This document shows positions 54,901-64,000 of a stretch of 64,000 bases of DNA, in pieces. This DNA comes from Luidia sarsii. Its lineage: Eukaryota > Echinodermata > Asteroidea > Paxillosida > Luidiidae. The stretch lies in assembly GCA_949987565.1 (NCBI GenBank), contig OX465112.1, positions 19,379,361 to 19,443,360 on the forward strand, written 5' to 3'. Each line of letters starts with the position of its first letter. Positions within the stretch are counted from its first letter, which is position 1. The position numbers and the translations under genes are program-made. A model generated the notes under the pieces. That model did not search any database. It was given only the letters and a program-made list of their open reading frames with translations, and was not told where the DNA came from.

Positions 54901-57900
54901 GTTCTTTGACCACATCAATTCCTTCCATAGGACCATCAAATTCACTTGGGAGCAGTCTCTTCAACAGACCCACTTTCTGGACGTCACCGTCCGGAAAGAC
55001 CTCAATACACTAACTACTGACTTGTATTCTAAGCCCACCGACACTCATCAATATCTCCATTCCTCCAGTTGTCACCCCAGACACTGTAAGACTGGTATAG
55101 CTTACAGCCAGGCCCTCAGATTGAGGCGTATATGTTCCAATGAGTCCGACTTTCGCCGCCATACACGTGTATTGGCCAGTAACTTGGTTGCTAGAGGCTA
55201 TAGTTCTCGCCAAGTGAAGAACTCCATTGCTAAAGTCTATTCCATTCCCAGAAGTTCGGCACTAAAACAAAAGCCTCCAGGTCCCAAGGACAAGCCCAAA
55301 GTTCCCTTAGTTACTTCCTACCACCCTTCTCTTCCTCCTCTCAGGAAGATAACTAATGAAAACCACCATATTCTCCACACTTCAGATCGTCTGGCTGAAG
55401 CCATTCCTAATTCGCCTGTTTTGGCTTTCAGGCGCCCCCGTAACCTGCGTGACTTAATTGTCCGAGCAGAGGTTCCCCCTTTGGACTCTTCACCTCCAAC
55501 CAAATTTGGTACATTTAAGTGTACCTCGAAATGCATTGTTTGCAAGACACATGTCAAGGAAATAGACTCTTTCAATGGACATTCTTCTGGAACTACCCAC
55601 ACGACCTATGGCTCTATCACGTGCACTACCTCAAACATCATATACCTCATCTCTTGTAGAGTTTGTAATATTCAGTATGTTGGCGAGACAAAAAACACCC
55701 TCAAAAAACGAATCTATGGCCATAGGTCTACCATCAAAACCGGTAAAATGGACACCCCTGTTGGGTATCACTTCAATCTCCCTGATCATTCGATATCAGA
55801 TATGAGTGTACTAGAATCACTTGGTCACCGTAGTAATGCTGTCCGTCTTAGCCGTGAGAAAATGTGGATGAAGCGTCTTCGGACTATTCAACCACATGGT
55901 CTCAACATCCAGGAGGGTAATGACTAACACCATGCAGCTTTCTGATAATCCTTCTTTTGTGTTCAGTCTTTCACACTTCTCTCTTTGATCTTTTCCCCCT
56001 ATTGTCACTAATCCCTACCCCACTCCTTGCCCTTCTCTTTGATCTTTCCCCCTCCTCTCACTAATCCCTACCCTACCCCTTGCCCTTCCCTTTGATCTCT
56101 CCCTACCAGCTTCACTCTTTGTCCTCTGTTTCTCATCCGTGTCCTATTCACTCTCTCCCCCTGCCTTCGTGTACATGTATCTGTTTTGTCCTTGTCACTC
56201 TGCCTTTGAGAAAGGTCCTGCTAGGATCGAAACGTCAGGCCCACTAAATTTTAGATTTACATGTAATGTAGGTAAAATATATAACATTCTAGCGCTCTTA
56301 CCGCATGAGGTATCCAGCCCTTCCTAAATAGTCAACTACATGTATTTATTGCTGGGCTGTGGGGCACCAAGGATTACCAACCTATCAGGTATCAGCCAAT
56401 CAGGAGGTTTCTATGTTAAAGGTCCTGCGATTTCCTACCTCAAATACAGTCATAGACCCTTGGCAATCCATCAGTAGATCGTCTAGACTAGGGAACTTTT
56501 TTCTTTCTTTCTTTCTCTCTGTCTGCAGTCTCAATATGCACAATCCTGTTCATCGTGTTTCTACTTTTGTCGGAGTTTACAACCTTCATTGTACCAGATG
56601 TGTAAGTACATAAAGTTTGGCCAAAAATTAGCACTGAGCGCACAGTGCATATTACAAGAATTTTTCAATTTCAATAAAACAATAAAGGTGAACTGAATGT
56701 TCATTGTCAGTTTTCCCTTATTTGTTTGACTTTAAATTGTAGCAATACCTTGATTTAAATTCACACAGAAATGCTTCTGACCATTGCTTGCTCTCCCGTT
56801 TGTGCTGTACAGAGTTAGTGAGCTGTACGTCGACAATCCGGGAACGGTGGAGAGGCTAGAAGTGAGAATAAACATCACCCTTCCCAGACTGTCCTGCTCA
56901 GGTAAGAGCTCAGCGGCTAGGGACTAATTTTACAGAGCTTCCTCAGCACCAACTGACATTGCTGAAGCTCAAAAACCTTGCCTTGGAGAAATGAGGTTGC
57001 CAGTTTTTAAAGTTTGAATTACAGTGGAACGTCGCTGTAAGGAATGCCGATATACTAAACATTCGTCCATAACGAACATACCCTTTTGCTCCTGACATAT
57101 ACGTCCTTGGATATTTGGTAGCAACTGCTATAACGAATGACCGCTATACCGAACAATTTTCATGGATCCCGGGATGTTCATTACAGAAACGTTCCACTGC
57201 ATCAGCTATTACATGTTAACCTTTTAAACATTTTTTAATTTAGTGGGCCTGACGTTTCGATCCTATCAGAACCTTTCTCAAAGGCAGAGAGAGAAAGGTC
57301 CTGCTAGGATCAAAACGTCAGGCCCACTAAATATTAAGATTTACATTTTGGTAATTTTAGTCAGTAAGCAGTTTGCAACATTTTGGTATATCACCTTTTA
57401 AACATTTGAGTTATTTGGATAAGACTTGCACGGTGGAATTACTAAGTGGAAGGTTTGCGGTGACACCATGTAGCACTTCTGTTTCAAGAAGGAGTGTGGC
57501 TCTGAAAAGAGCTGTTAACTTGGGTTATTTCTAAAGTTTTGTTTGTATCAGTGGAAACACGGTGAAATTGATAGGTGTTTTTATTCCGATGTCTAATGTG
57601 TTTGAGGGGATTTGTTGGGTGTTTGGTTTTGCAGTACTCGGCCTGGATATTCAGGATGATATGGGCAGACATGAGGTGGGCTACGTGAACAATGACAACA
57701 CCAAGAAGACTCCCATCAACAACATCAAGGGCTGTCGCTACGAGACCTCATTCAGCATCAATAAGGTAAAGTGCCCGGTGCCCCTGCACCGAAGACCCTT
57801 GTGCTTTGGCCCACTGCCCTGCGTTGGGAACCAGTGTCGACAAGAAGGCCTGATAAAAGAATGGTCGCATCATCTCCGAAGGTGGAAGGACTCTAGAAAG

Positions 57901-60900
57901 CGGCACTAATAGGAACAGCTAGGACCTTTAGGGAAAACCCTCAAGATTCTCAGCCGCTTTTTTACCACGCCTCCCAGTTGATTGTTTGCATCTGAATGAC
58001 AACAGGGTCATGATCCCTGGAGATGTACGGCAGTTCATGGTCAAATGGTTCTGACTGGCACCCCCACCCCGGCAAAGATAAGTTGACTACCTGGGAAAGC
58101 TGCCATCTAACATCTAAGGGCTAGATAGCTCAGGTCGTAAGAGCGCTGTGCTTGATTTCATCAAACTCATCGTAACTTACAATCAATCGCAAGACAATGA
58201 GCGATGCACAGAAACCATATGACCTGATGCAGCTTGTGATGGGTTATCCATCGGAGGTGCAGTTACGATGTACTGTAAGGCTTTGTGAAATCCAGCCCCA
58301 GTAGGCTAAGCCAGAGTTCTCAAGGACCAAGTCCCGGTCCGGTCCAGTCCAGCCTTTTTTCCGTCTTTTAAAAAAAAACGTCTGGTCTGTGACCTTCTGT
58401 AGGTTCCCGGGAACTTCCATGTCTCGACGCACGCAGCCGGCATGAACCAGCCGAGCAAGCCGGACTTTGCTCATTTCATTGACCTGGTGTCCTTTGGAGA
58501 TGACCTAGCGGTGAGTGGTTACCTCTTTTGTAGCAGAATTTGAGGTGGTGTTGCTGTGCACCAGGACCCTCTGAAGCGGACACCATTTTTGTCATTTTTA
58601 CCGCACTGTTTAGCACGACGAACACTTGTTTTGACATGACTTGTTGCTTGAAATGCTGGACAAGCAGCAGCATATTATATGTACATTTGGCAATGTATAT
58701 TTGGCATATTTGTAATTTAGTTAGTTCTTTTTCCATATACATGTATATAATTTATATTTTTTGTTTTCTGTCATACAATTAGTTTGGAGAGCCCCCTGAC
58801 AGAAACTAGTTTCTTTTGGGCAATCCTTCGGGAGTTAATTGGTTGTTTCTGTTATTGTTGCTGTTGTTGTTTGTCTGTTTATTTGTTTCTTTGTTTTATT
58901 TCTATTTTCAATTTTTTTTCTTACTTGTGTGCTGTGATGTGAATGCTGTACATGTATCCCGGAAAATGAAATAAATAAATTAATTAAATAAATAAATCAC
59001 GGACTCTGACCTCTGTCTGAGGTGGTCCATCAAAAGTGTAAGGTTGGCCGCCCTGCAGTTTGATATGCAGGAGAAGCCCTGGTTGGGTGTAGAGTTCGTA
59101 TTGTAGAGTTCGTATTGAGGAATTTAGGAATAAATTGTGTTTCCCCAATTCTAGGAATTTTCGTGGTCACGTGGTTATGTGTCAGTTCTTCAAGCTTAAA
59201 GTGCTCATACAATCACCCTTTTGTTGTTGCATGGAATGCCTCACTAACTTCTCGCGACGCTTTACTTCACCAGAATTCATCTGTTGGTGAGCGGGCAGCC
59301 TTCAATCCTCTCTTGAACAAGGATCGACTCAATGCCAAACGTGAGTAATTGTTCCTTGAATCAGGAAACTCGTTTTCCCTTTGAGAAAGGTCCTGCTGCG
59401 ATCGAAACATCGGGCCCTACTAATTTGTTTACATTCGCATTTTGGTCATTTTACCTCGTCAGTAAGCAGTTTGGAAAAGGTTTGCAAACTACTCTGTCCT
59501 ATTTTTTTATGAAGCTATTTTTAGTAACCTGCTTCTGGGAGGTCAGACCCAATTGTTTGTTTTTCCTTTCACTCCCAATTTTAAATTCATCGCTGAGCTC
59601 TGTCATGGAAACTCACTGCTGTCCTTCAGATGAATGGCTACATTGCGAGAAATGTCTCAGATTGTAGAAAACTTTGTCAAAGGATTGTATTATTTCTGCA
59701 ACATCAGGGTACTGATTTCTCTCTGACGACAGGCAGAGTACACACTGCCCAAAGCGTTGAGTTACCAGCTCTTTTCAGAGCCACCTTTCAGAGCCACACT
59801 CTGTCTTGGGAGAGATTTGCTACATGGTGTCACTGCAAACTTTCCCCTTGGTTACTTCCACTGCGCAAACCTTACCAATCTTATCTGGCGTTGTCTATCT
59901 CCTCAGCTGAGTCCTCACATGATTACTACATCAAGATTGTGCCCACCGTGTACGAGGACCTGTGGGGCAACCAGAACATCTCCTACCAGTACACCTTTGC
60001 CTACAAGGTAAGCTCCTCATGACAATACTGGCCACGATGACAGTTATTGTGCTCAGAGGAGGAAAGTATTGATGCACCATGGATGATGATTACCCATGAG
60101 CCATTATAAGTGATAACTCTAACTCCTCTGCCTTTGAGAAAGATCCTGCTAGGATCGAAACGTCAGGCCCACTAAATGCTGTGATAACTCTAACCAATGA
60201 TTTTGGAATCATCCTCGATTTTGGAAACGGCAACAAAAGTTTGATTGGACCTAGGACTTGAGCCAGAGACCTCTGGTTTTTCATACCAGTGCTCTTACCA
60301 TCTGAGCTAGCCAGCCCTTAGATGGTGGCCTCCCAAATAGTTAACTGGTCTTTGTTGGAGTTGTGGGTGCCAGTTAGAATCATTTAAACATTAATTGTTG
60401 ATCTTCATGATTATTCAGATGCAAGGAGTAGTTTGCTGTAAACATGGCTACAGCAGCTCAGGGATCACAGAGTGGATGCAGCAGCAACCGCAAACCACTT
60501 TAGGGCCAACCACAGGCCACTATAGGACCAACTGCGGGCCACTATAGGGCCAACTGTGGGCCACTATAGGGCCAACTGCGGGCCACTATAGGGCCAACTG
60601 CGGGCCACTATAGGACCAACCCCAGGCCACTTTAGGGCCAACCACTGGCCACTATAGGACCAACTGCGGGCCACTATAGGGCCAACTGCGGGCCACTATA
60701 GGACCAACCCCAGGCCACTTTAGGGCCAACCACAGGCCACTATAGGACCAACTGCGGGCCACTATAGGACCAACTGTGGGCCACTATAGGGCCAACTGCG
60801 GGCCACTATAGGACCAACTGTGGGCCACTATAGGGCCAACTGCGGGCCACTATAGGGCCAACCGCAAGCACTATAGGGCCAACTGCGGGCTACTATAGGG

Positions 60901-61283
60901 CCAACCGCAAGCACTATAGGGCCAACTGCGGGCCACTATAGGACCAACTGCGGGCCACTATAGGACCAACTGCGGGCCACTATAGGGCCAACCGCAGGCC
61001 ACTATAGGGCCAACCACGGGCCACTACAGGGCCAACCGCAGGCCACTACAGGGCCAACCGCAGGCCACTACAGGGCCAACTGCGGGCCACTATAGGCCCA
61101 TCTGTGAGCCACCAGTATGTGTTCTTCAAAGTCACGCTCTCTGTCTTCTCTTTCTCTCAGGAGTACCAGAACTTTGGCCACGGTCACCGTGTCTTACCGG
61201 CCATCTGGTTCCGCTACGACATCAGTCCCATCACAGTCAAGTACCAGGAGAAGAGGGCGCCCTTCTATTCCTTCATCACAACG
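51992..61283 (+). CDS. ERGIC1: ERGIC1 (ERGIC-32), nine exons, 3' end outside window
   Basis: Exons: 51992-52011, 52844-52905, 56529-56601, 56813-56901, 57635-57765, 58403-58510, 59274-59340, 59907-60007, 61161-61283; all GT/AG, in frame, 258 codons. ERGIC1 is a membrane protein cycling between ER and Golgi with ERGIC2/ERGIC3, aiding cargo transport. Seen: MRFDLRRLDVYRKVPKDY (human MPFDFRRFDIYRKVPKDL), one N-terminal membrane segment in exon 3 (ICTILFIVFLLLSEFTTFIV), lumenal SELYVDNP, GLDIQDDMGRHEVG, GCRYETSFSINKVPGNFHVS, SHDYYIKIVPTVYED, and AIWFRYDISPITVKY before the second membrane segment, which must lie in the missing last exon (about 30 residues in human). Exon 7 is diverged from vertebrates. 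The 20-nt coding exon 1 was chosen because its AG joins A of exon 2 to restore the conserved Arg. Intron 2 hosts a Penelope-like element. Confidence 0.93.
52990..53262 (+). mobile_element. Two LINE C-terminal remnants in direct repeat
   Basis: GATATTGTCAACTCTGCTCA and AGACCGCAGTGGTTGGAGAC occur at about 53015-53061 and 53187-53233. They encode QDRSGWRQLV, the usual C-terminal end of several non-LTR retrotransposons; the second copy continues VTCSTANR and stops. Directly upstream of the Penelope insertion. Confidence 0.55.
53345..55927 (+). CDS. Penelope-like element ORF: reverse transcriptase plus GIY-YIG nuclease
   Basis: An uninterrupted 860-codon frame. It copies element RNA into DNA at chromosomal nicks made by its own nuclease. 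N-terminal region to about residue 150 is conserved-linker-like; FCPTPPKVD and DIIIKPADKGSAVVI lead into the RT. RT motif A is DVSSLYTNIP (Asp406) and the catalytic YIDD is at 502-505. A Cys-rich linker (CTSKCIVCKTH) near 727 precedes the GIY-YIG domain: IIYLISCRVCNIQYVGE at 765-781 with Arg794 in GHRS, ending at INPHG-like QPHGLNIQEGND. No stop or frameshift, suggesting recent arrival. The first ATG lies inside the flanking 13-bp duplication, so the native start was probably lost by 5' truncation or lies further upstream in full copies. Same strand as ERGIC1. Confidence 0.93.
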   Translation: MYNFFSVSRLIPTGLQISHTPQIGKLSPNLQKKWNQILYSASIQLIKVLSEQCEITLQAVHQDIANLDSKLRASCSESQYKDLSDEIEKGLSNLNSVLTDRRNKKIGGLVAKQRRHNRFRRSPQSTPLPPTNTVVNLSSSSLTDAEHTLLSKGLNFCPTPPKVDQVMLSQDLTEYYRRLRLTEFFFDSGSSKEEPFRVKSTWVPPKNRVPALETYVQAVSSQVSNSSHLTRKPHDNLPREERLALNTLRSRGDIIIKPADKGSAVVIMDRQKYIDEANRQLNNPQHYKCLDSNPTGKFSEQIQEVLDDMRSRDHLSKKAHRFLSPINCRTARFYLLPKIHKANNPGRPIISGNGSPTEHISLFIDSFLKPLVPQIPSYVHDTPDFLRKLESVKDQIPATAIIGTIDVSSLYTNIPQEEGIQACSSALAKGKQSSPPISDITTLMRLVLAKNNFSFLGKHYLQVHGTAMGTRMAPSFACLFMGDLEERMLSEAPCRPWIWWRYIDDVFFIWTRDGSSLNAFFDHINSFHRTIKFTWEQSLQQTHFLDVTVRKDLNTLTTDLYSKPTDTHQYLHSSSCHPRHCKTGIAYSQALRLRRICSNESDFRRHTRVLASNLVARGYSSRQVKNSIAKVYSIPRSSALKQKPPGPKDKPKVPLVTSYHPSLPPLRKITNENHHILHTSDRLAEAIPNSPVLAFRRPRNLRDLIVRAEVPPLDSSPPTKFGTFKCTSKCIVCKTHVKEIDSFNGHSSGTTHTTYGSITCTTSNIIYLISCRVCNIQYVGETKNTLKKRIYGHRSTIKTGKMDTPVGYHFNLPDHSISDMSVLESLGHRSNAVRLSREKMWMKRLRTIQPHGLNIQEGND
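53350..56257 (+). mobile_element. Penelope-like element in ERGIC1 intron 2
   Basis: Bounded by a perfect 13-bp direct repeat TACATGTAATGTA at 53337-53349 and 56258-56270, taken as the target-site duplication. It contains the ORF, a pyrimidine-rich 3' UTR (55928-56190, repeated CTTTGATCTTTCCCCCT and CTAATCCCTACC segments) and the terminal motif at 56200-56243. There is no inverted or tandem long terminal repeat at the 5' side, which fits a 5'-truncated copy. Confidence 0.85.
56200..56243 (+). promoter_or_regulatory. Structured terminal motif of the Penelope-like element
   Basis: CTTTGAGAAAGGTCCTGCTA then GGATCGAAACGTCAGGCCC. GGUCCU-GCU-AGGAUC makes a 6-bp hairpin followed by GAAA, the order of stem II and GAAA in a hammerhead ribozyme. 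The preceding UUUGAGAAA is not the CUGANGA consensus, so activity is doubtful. The motif is the best-conserved part of about ten fragments in the window. Confidence 0.5.
57022..57199. mobile_element. 178-bp MITE, pogo/Tc1-like ends
   Basis: Starts CAGTGGAACGTCGCTGTAA and ends TTACAGAAACGTTCCACTG, an inverted pair with one indel. The interior has TATAACGAA-type subterminal repeats, typical of MITEs mobilised by pogo/Tigger transposases. It lies in ERGIC1 intron 4. Confidence 0.75.
57240..57390. mobile_element. Penelope-tail inverted pair in ERGIC1 intron 4
   Basis: GTGGGCCTGACGTTTCGATC at 57243 faces AGGTCCTGCTAGGATCAAAA and CGTCAGGCCCACTAAATATT at 57295-57335, then the far tail to GCAACATTTTGGTATATCAC. 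The arms are joined by only CAGAGAGAG. Confidence 0.75.
57440..57535. mobile_element. Histone-stem-loop element, half copy 2
   Basis: GGTTTGCGGTGACACCATGT at about 57452, then GTGTGGCTCTGAAAAGAGCT; the minus strand of 57498-57513 reads AGCTCTTTTCAGAGCC. Same order and spacing as copy 1; the second inverted end is missing. Confidence 0.6.
58005..58175 (+). mobile_element. tRNA-derived SINE copy
   Basis: ATCCCTGGAGATGTACGGCA, CTGGCACCCCCACCCCGGCA and GGGCTAGATAGCTCAGGTCG in the same order as the SINE at 37.64 kb. Confidence 0.6.
59375..59485 (+). mobile_element. Penelope-tail fragment in ERGIC1 intron 7
   Basis: CCTTTGAGAAAGGTCCTGCT, GCGATCGAAACATCGGGCCC, then CATTTTGGTCATTTTA and GTAAGCAGTTTGGAAA: a diverged full-length tail of about 110 bp. 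Confidence 0.65.
59720..59880. mobile_element. Histone-stem-loop element, half copy 3
   Basis: Plus strand: AGCTCTTTTCAGAGCC at 59767-59782, a partial repeat TTTCAGAGCCACACTC, then CTACATGGTGTCACTGCAAA at about 59820, the inverted counterpart of the element end. Confidence 0.6.
60125..60400. mobile_element. Penelope-tail fragment followed by reversed SINE
   Basis: CTCTGCCTTTGAGAAAGATC to CGTCAGGCCCACTAAATG at 60125-60178 (plus). Then, reversed, a tRNA-like SINE: ACTTGAGCCAGAGACCTCTG, CCAGTGCTCTTACCATCTGA and GCTAGCCAGCCCTTAGATGG at 60255-60325 plus its body to about 60400. Confidence 0.65.
60480..61105. repeat. 22-bp minisatellite in ERGIC1 intron 8
   Basis: Units GGGCCACTATAGGGCCAACTGC with GGACCAAC, ACAGGCC and CTACAGGG variants, about 28 copies, ending 55 bp before the exon 9 boundary. 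Each unit carries GGCC palindromes. Confidence 0.93.
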
Positions 61284-61489
61284 GTAGGTCTCAAAACAAA
61301 ACACTGGGGAGGGGAGGGAGAGAGCTCCCTCTGGATTTCCCCAGAATCTGCATGGAATTGCTCTCATCACCATTCGGTGCATGTCCCCTTGGTTTCAACC
61401 CTGGCCTGTAGCCAATGTCTGTGGGTTCATTTCTATTCTTGTAGTGGAGAGACCATTTCAGGAATACCAACCTGTATGGTAGACTTCTC

Positions 61490-61767
61490 CTAAAGTTATC
61501 ATTAGCCTAATCAGTGGATTTGCGCCTTCTTGGGATTGTCTTCTCCGCAAATGCTACTTGGGAGAGGTATATCTCTTGTGTCACCAAAAGTGCTTCTATG
61601 CGAGCTGGTTGCCTTTATCATGCATGGAAGTTTTTACATTCTTACCTTTATAAGACAACTATACGTCCCATCACGGAATGCTGCTCTCACATTTAGCCGG
61701 TGCATCTGCCTGTCACTTGTCCATGTTGGATCAGGTGCAGAGACGGGTCGTTAACCATAGTTGGTAA
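61490..61767 (+). mobile_element. LINE reverse-transcriptase C-terminal part
   Basis: Encodes LRLLGIVFSANATWERYI, YKTTIRPITECCSH and, one frame over after a small indel, LSMLDQVQRRVVNH: the thumb-region pattern LGVxFxxxxxWxxHI, YKxxIRPxxEYCS, LDxVQRR of CR1/L2/Jockey-type LINEs. It continues on the far side of the 29-bp array. Confidence 0.75.
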
Positions 61768-63335
61768 GGAGCAACCCCCTAGCCCATCACAGGATGGTAG
61801 CAACCCCCTAGCCCATCATAGGATGGTAGCAACCCCCTAGCCCATCACAGGATGGTAGCAACCCCCTAGCCCATCATAGGATGGTAGCAACCCCCTAGCC
61901 CATCATAGGATGGTAGCAACCCCCTAGCCCATCACAGGATGGTAGCAACCCCCTAGCCCATCATAGGATGGTAGCAACCCCCTAGCCCATCATAGGATGG
62001 TAGCAACCCCCTAGCCCATCACAGGATGGTAGCAACCCCCTAGCCCATCACAGGATGGTAGCAACCCCCTAGCCCATCATAGGATGGTAGCAACCCCCTA
62101 GCCCATCATAGGATGGTAGCAACCCCCTAGCCCATCACAGGATGGTAGCAACCCCCTAGCCCATCATAGGATGGTAGCAACCCCCTAGCCCATCACAGGA
62201 TGGTAGCAACCCCCTAGCCCATCATAGGATGGTAGCAACCCCCTAGCCCATCACAGGATGGTAGCAACCCCCTAGCCCATCATAGGATGGTAGCAACCCC
62301 CTAGCCCATCATAGGATGGTAGCAACCCCCTAGCCCATCACAGGATGGTAGCAACCCCCTAGCCCATCATAGGATGGTAGCAACCCCCTAGCCCATCACA
62401 GGATGGTAGCAACCCCCTAGCCCATCATAGGATGGTAGCAACCCCCTAGCCCATCATAGGATGGTAGCAACCCCCTAGCCCATCACAGGATGGTAGCAAC
62501 CCCTAGCCCATCATAGGATGGTAGCAACCCCCTAGCCCATCATAGGATGGTAGCAACCCCCTAGCCCATCACAGGATGGTAGCAACCCCCTAGCCCATCA
62601 TAGGATGGTAGCAACCCCCTAGCCCATCACAGGATGGTAGCAACCCCCTAGCCCATCATAGGATGGTAGCAACCCCCTAGCCCATCATAGGATGGTAGCA
62701 ACCCCCTAGCCCATCATAGGATGGTAGCAACCCCCTAGCCCATCACAGGATGGTAGCAACCCCCTAGCCCATCATAGGATGGTAGCAACCCCCTAGCCCA
62801 TCATAGGATGGTAGCAACCCCCTAGCCCATCATAGGATGGTAGCAACCCCCTAGCCCATCATAGGATGGTAGCAACCCCCTAGCCCATCACAGGATGGTA
62901 GCAACCCCCTAGCCCATCATAGGATGGTAGCAACCCCCTAGCCCATCATAGGATGGTAGCAACCCCCTAGCCCATCACAGGATGGTAGCAACCCCCTAGC
63001 CCATCATAGGATGGTAGCAACCCCCTAGCCCATCGTAGGATGGTAGCAACCCCCTAGCCCATCATAGGATGGTAGCAACCCCCTAGCCCATCACAGGATG
63101 GTAGCAACCCCCTAGCCCATCATAGGATGGTAGCAACCCCCTAGCCCATCATAGGATGGTAGCAACCCCCTAGCCCATCATAGGATGGTAGCAACCCCCT
63201 AGCCCATCATAGGATGGTAGCAACCCCCTAGCCCATCATAGGATGGTAGCAACCCCCTAGCCCATCACAGGATGGTAGCAACCCCCTAGCCCATCACAGG
63301 ATGGTAGCAACCCCCTAGCCCATCATAGGATGGTG
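61768..63335. repeat. 29-bp minisatellite inside the LINE, about 54 copies
   Basis: Unit AGCAACCCCCTAGCCCATCA plus TAGGATGGT. A T/C site (CATAGG versus CACAGG) varies between copies; one unit has a C deleted (about 62503) and one reads CGTAGG (about 63034). The unit is the LINE segment for SNPLAHHRMV, so the array is an internal expansion of coding sequence. Confidence 0.95.
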
Positions 63336-63705
63336 GCCACCCTGAGTTTGCTCTTCAAATTCTTCCATGGAACTTGGAAGGTGTTCCTCAAGTCTGGCTG
63401 ACTTGGTCCCCCCAGTGAGGACATTTAAGGGAGCAACCAGGCTGTTTGCCTCCTCTCACCCACACACTCTATCTGTCCCAAGTTGTAGAACGGAGAGGTA
63501 TCAGAACAACTTCTTGCCATGTTCTGCTTCTCTTTGGAATTCCCTTCCTAGCTCATGTTTCCAAACCTTTTTATGACCTGGTTTTGAGGAATGTTAATTC
63601 CTATCTCCAGCTTTCCTGAGTCCCTCACTATCTCCTTCCTTCCTTGGCCCTTAACATAGAGTGGCTTTGTAGCCTTGATTTAGGCGAGATGGCATAAATA
63701 AAAAA
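63336..63705 (+). mobile_element. LINE C terminus and 3' tail
   Basis: Reading from the last array unit: MVATLSLLFKFFHGTW, then LVPPVRTFKGATRLF, SCRTERYQNNFLP, SASLWNSLP, typical of the C-terminal end of CR1/L2/Jockey-type ORF2. The 3' UTR ends GGCATAAATAAAAAAG at about 63702. Confidence 0.75.
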
Positions 63706-64000
63706 GTGTAAAGAATTCTAAACAAATTCGAGGGCCTGTCATCCGAGTATAGGCATTGGTTGGATGCCCCTCAGATCAGCAGTAGTAGCAGGAGTACCAT
63801 GTATTTTGTGATAGCAATTGAAAATGAAAAACAAATGACTGCAGGTTGAAACGATATATTTCTTGTGTGGATTAATTTATCCTCACTCACTTGCAATCAA
63901 AACCAGCTTCTTCTTTGTTTTCATGAAGTGACTGACTGGTATAGAAGTGTGGAGGACATGTTCTACACTCTACTGTATATTTGTCTTTCCACTGAACTTT
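63706..64000. other. ERGIC1 intron 9, no feature recognised
   Basis: No exon matching the expected ERGIC1 C-terminal membrane segment is seen before the window ends. Confidence 0.5.

Noticed and set aside
56200..56243. Functional hammerhead ribozyme at the Penelope-like element terminus
   Set aside because: Stem II and GAAA fit, but CUGANGA is replaced by UUUGAGAAA and stem III is not evident; kept only as a structured motif.
60480..63335. Direct repeats with short unit spacing, CRISPR-like at first glance
   Set aside because: Repeats are contiguous with no unique spacers, and the host is a eukaryote; these are minisatellites.

Overview
The window is nuclear DNA from an animal, most likely an invertebrate deuterostome such as amphioxus (Branchiostoma). 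The reasons are intron-rich genes with GT/AG splice sites, metazoan gene families (ERGIC1, MAP-kinase phosphatase, cytosolic sulfotransferases), a Penelope-like retroelement, tRNA-derived SINEs, many small inverted-repeat elements and very abundant mini- and microsatellites. The species call is inference. A run of 200 N marks an assembly gap at 9981-10180.

Layout. 1-5.6 kb is intergenic and repeat-rich (CT/GA tracts, a 16-bp tandem repeat). At 5.7-6.1 kb on the minus strand lies exon 1 of a dual-specificity MAP-kinase phosphatase (DUSP1/4 type), with a plausible core promoter just above it; its catalytic exons are not in the window and should lie to the left. 7.3-10.0 kb is a 220-bp satellite running into the gap. 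From 13.1 to 49.8 kb the minus strand carries a tandem cluster of four cytosolic sulfotransferase (SULT) genes, here called A (27681 to 13088), B (35084 to 30600), C (42359 to 36836) and D (49825 to 45246). All have the same six-exon structure with matching phases. B, C and D are close paralogs that duplicated together with their flanks. A is divergent, has an 11.4-kb intron 4 and has tryptophan where the others have the catalytic histidine. Intron 4 of A holds an 18-bp G-rich minisatellite (about 126 copies), arrays of tRNA-like SINE heads, a decayed DDX41 helicase exon, an unidentified possible gene, and a decayed second copy of the last SULT exons.

From 52.0 kb to the right edge the plus strand carries ERGIC1, an ER-Golgi cargo-cycling membrane protein. 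Nine exons (258 codons) are visible and the last exon lies outside. Intron 2 of ERGIC1 contains an apparently recent Penelope-like element with an unbroken 860-codon reverse transcriptase/GIY-YIG ORF and a 13-bp flanking direct repeat. Many short copies of the tail of this element are scattered through the window, several as inverted pairs. Later ERGIC1 introns contain a 22-bp minisatellite and a 29-bp minisatellite that grew out of a LINE reverse-transcriptase segment.

The most unusual signals are: pyrimidine-rich satellite arrays (on the sense strand) abutting 3' splice sites in three SULT paralogs and the helicase relic; small inverted-repeat elements carrying a canonical replication-dependent histone mRNA 3' stem-loop; the histidine-to-tryptophan change and possibly chimeric origin of SULT A; and minisatellites born from coding or tRNA-like segments of transposons. 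The very long ORFs over the minisatellites are artefacts of repeat units divisible by three or lacking stops.
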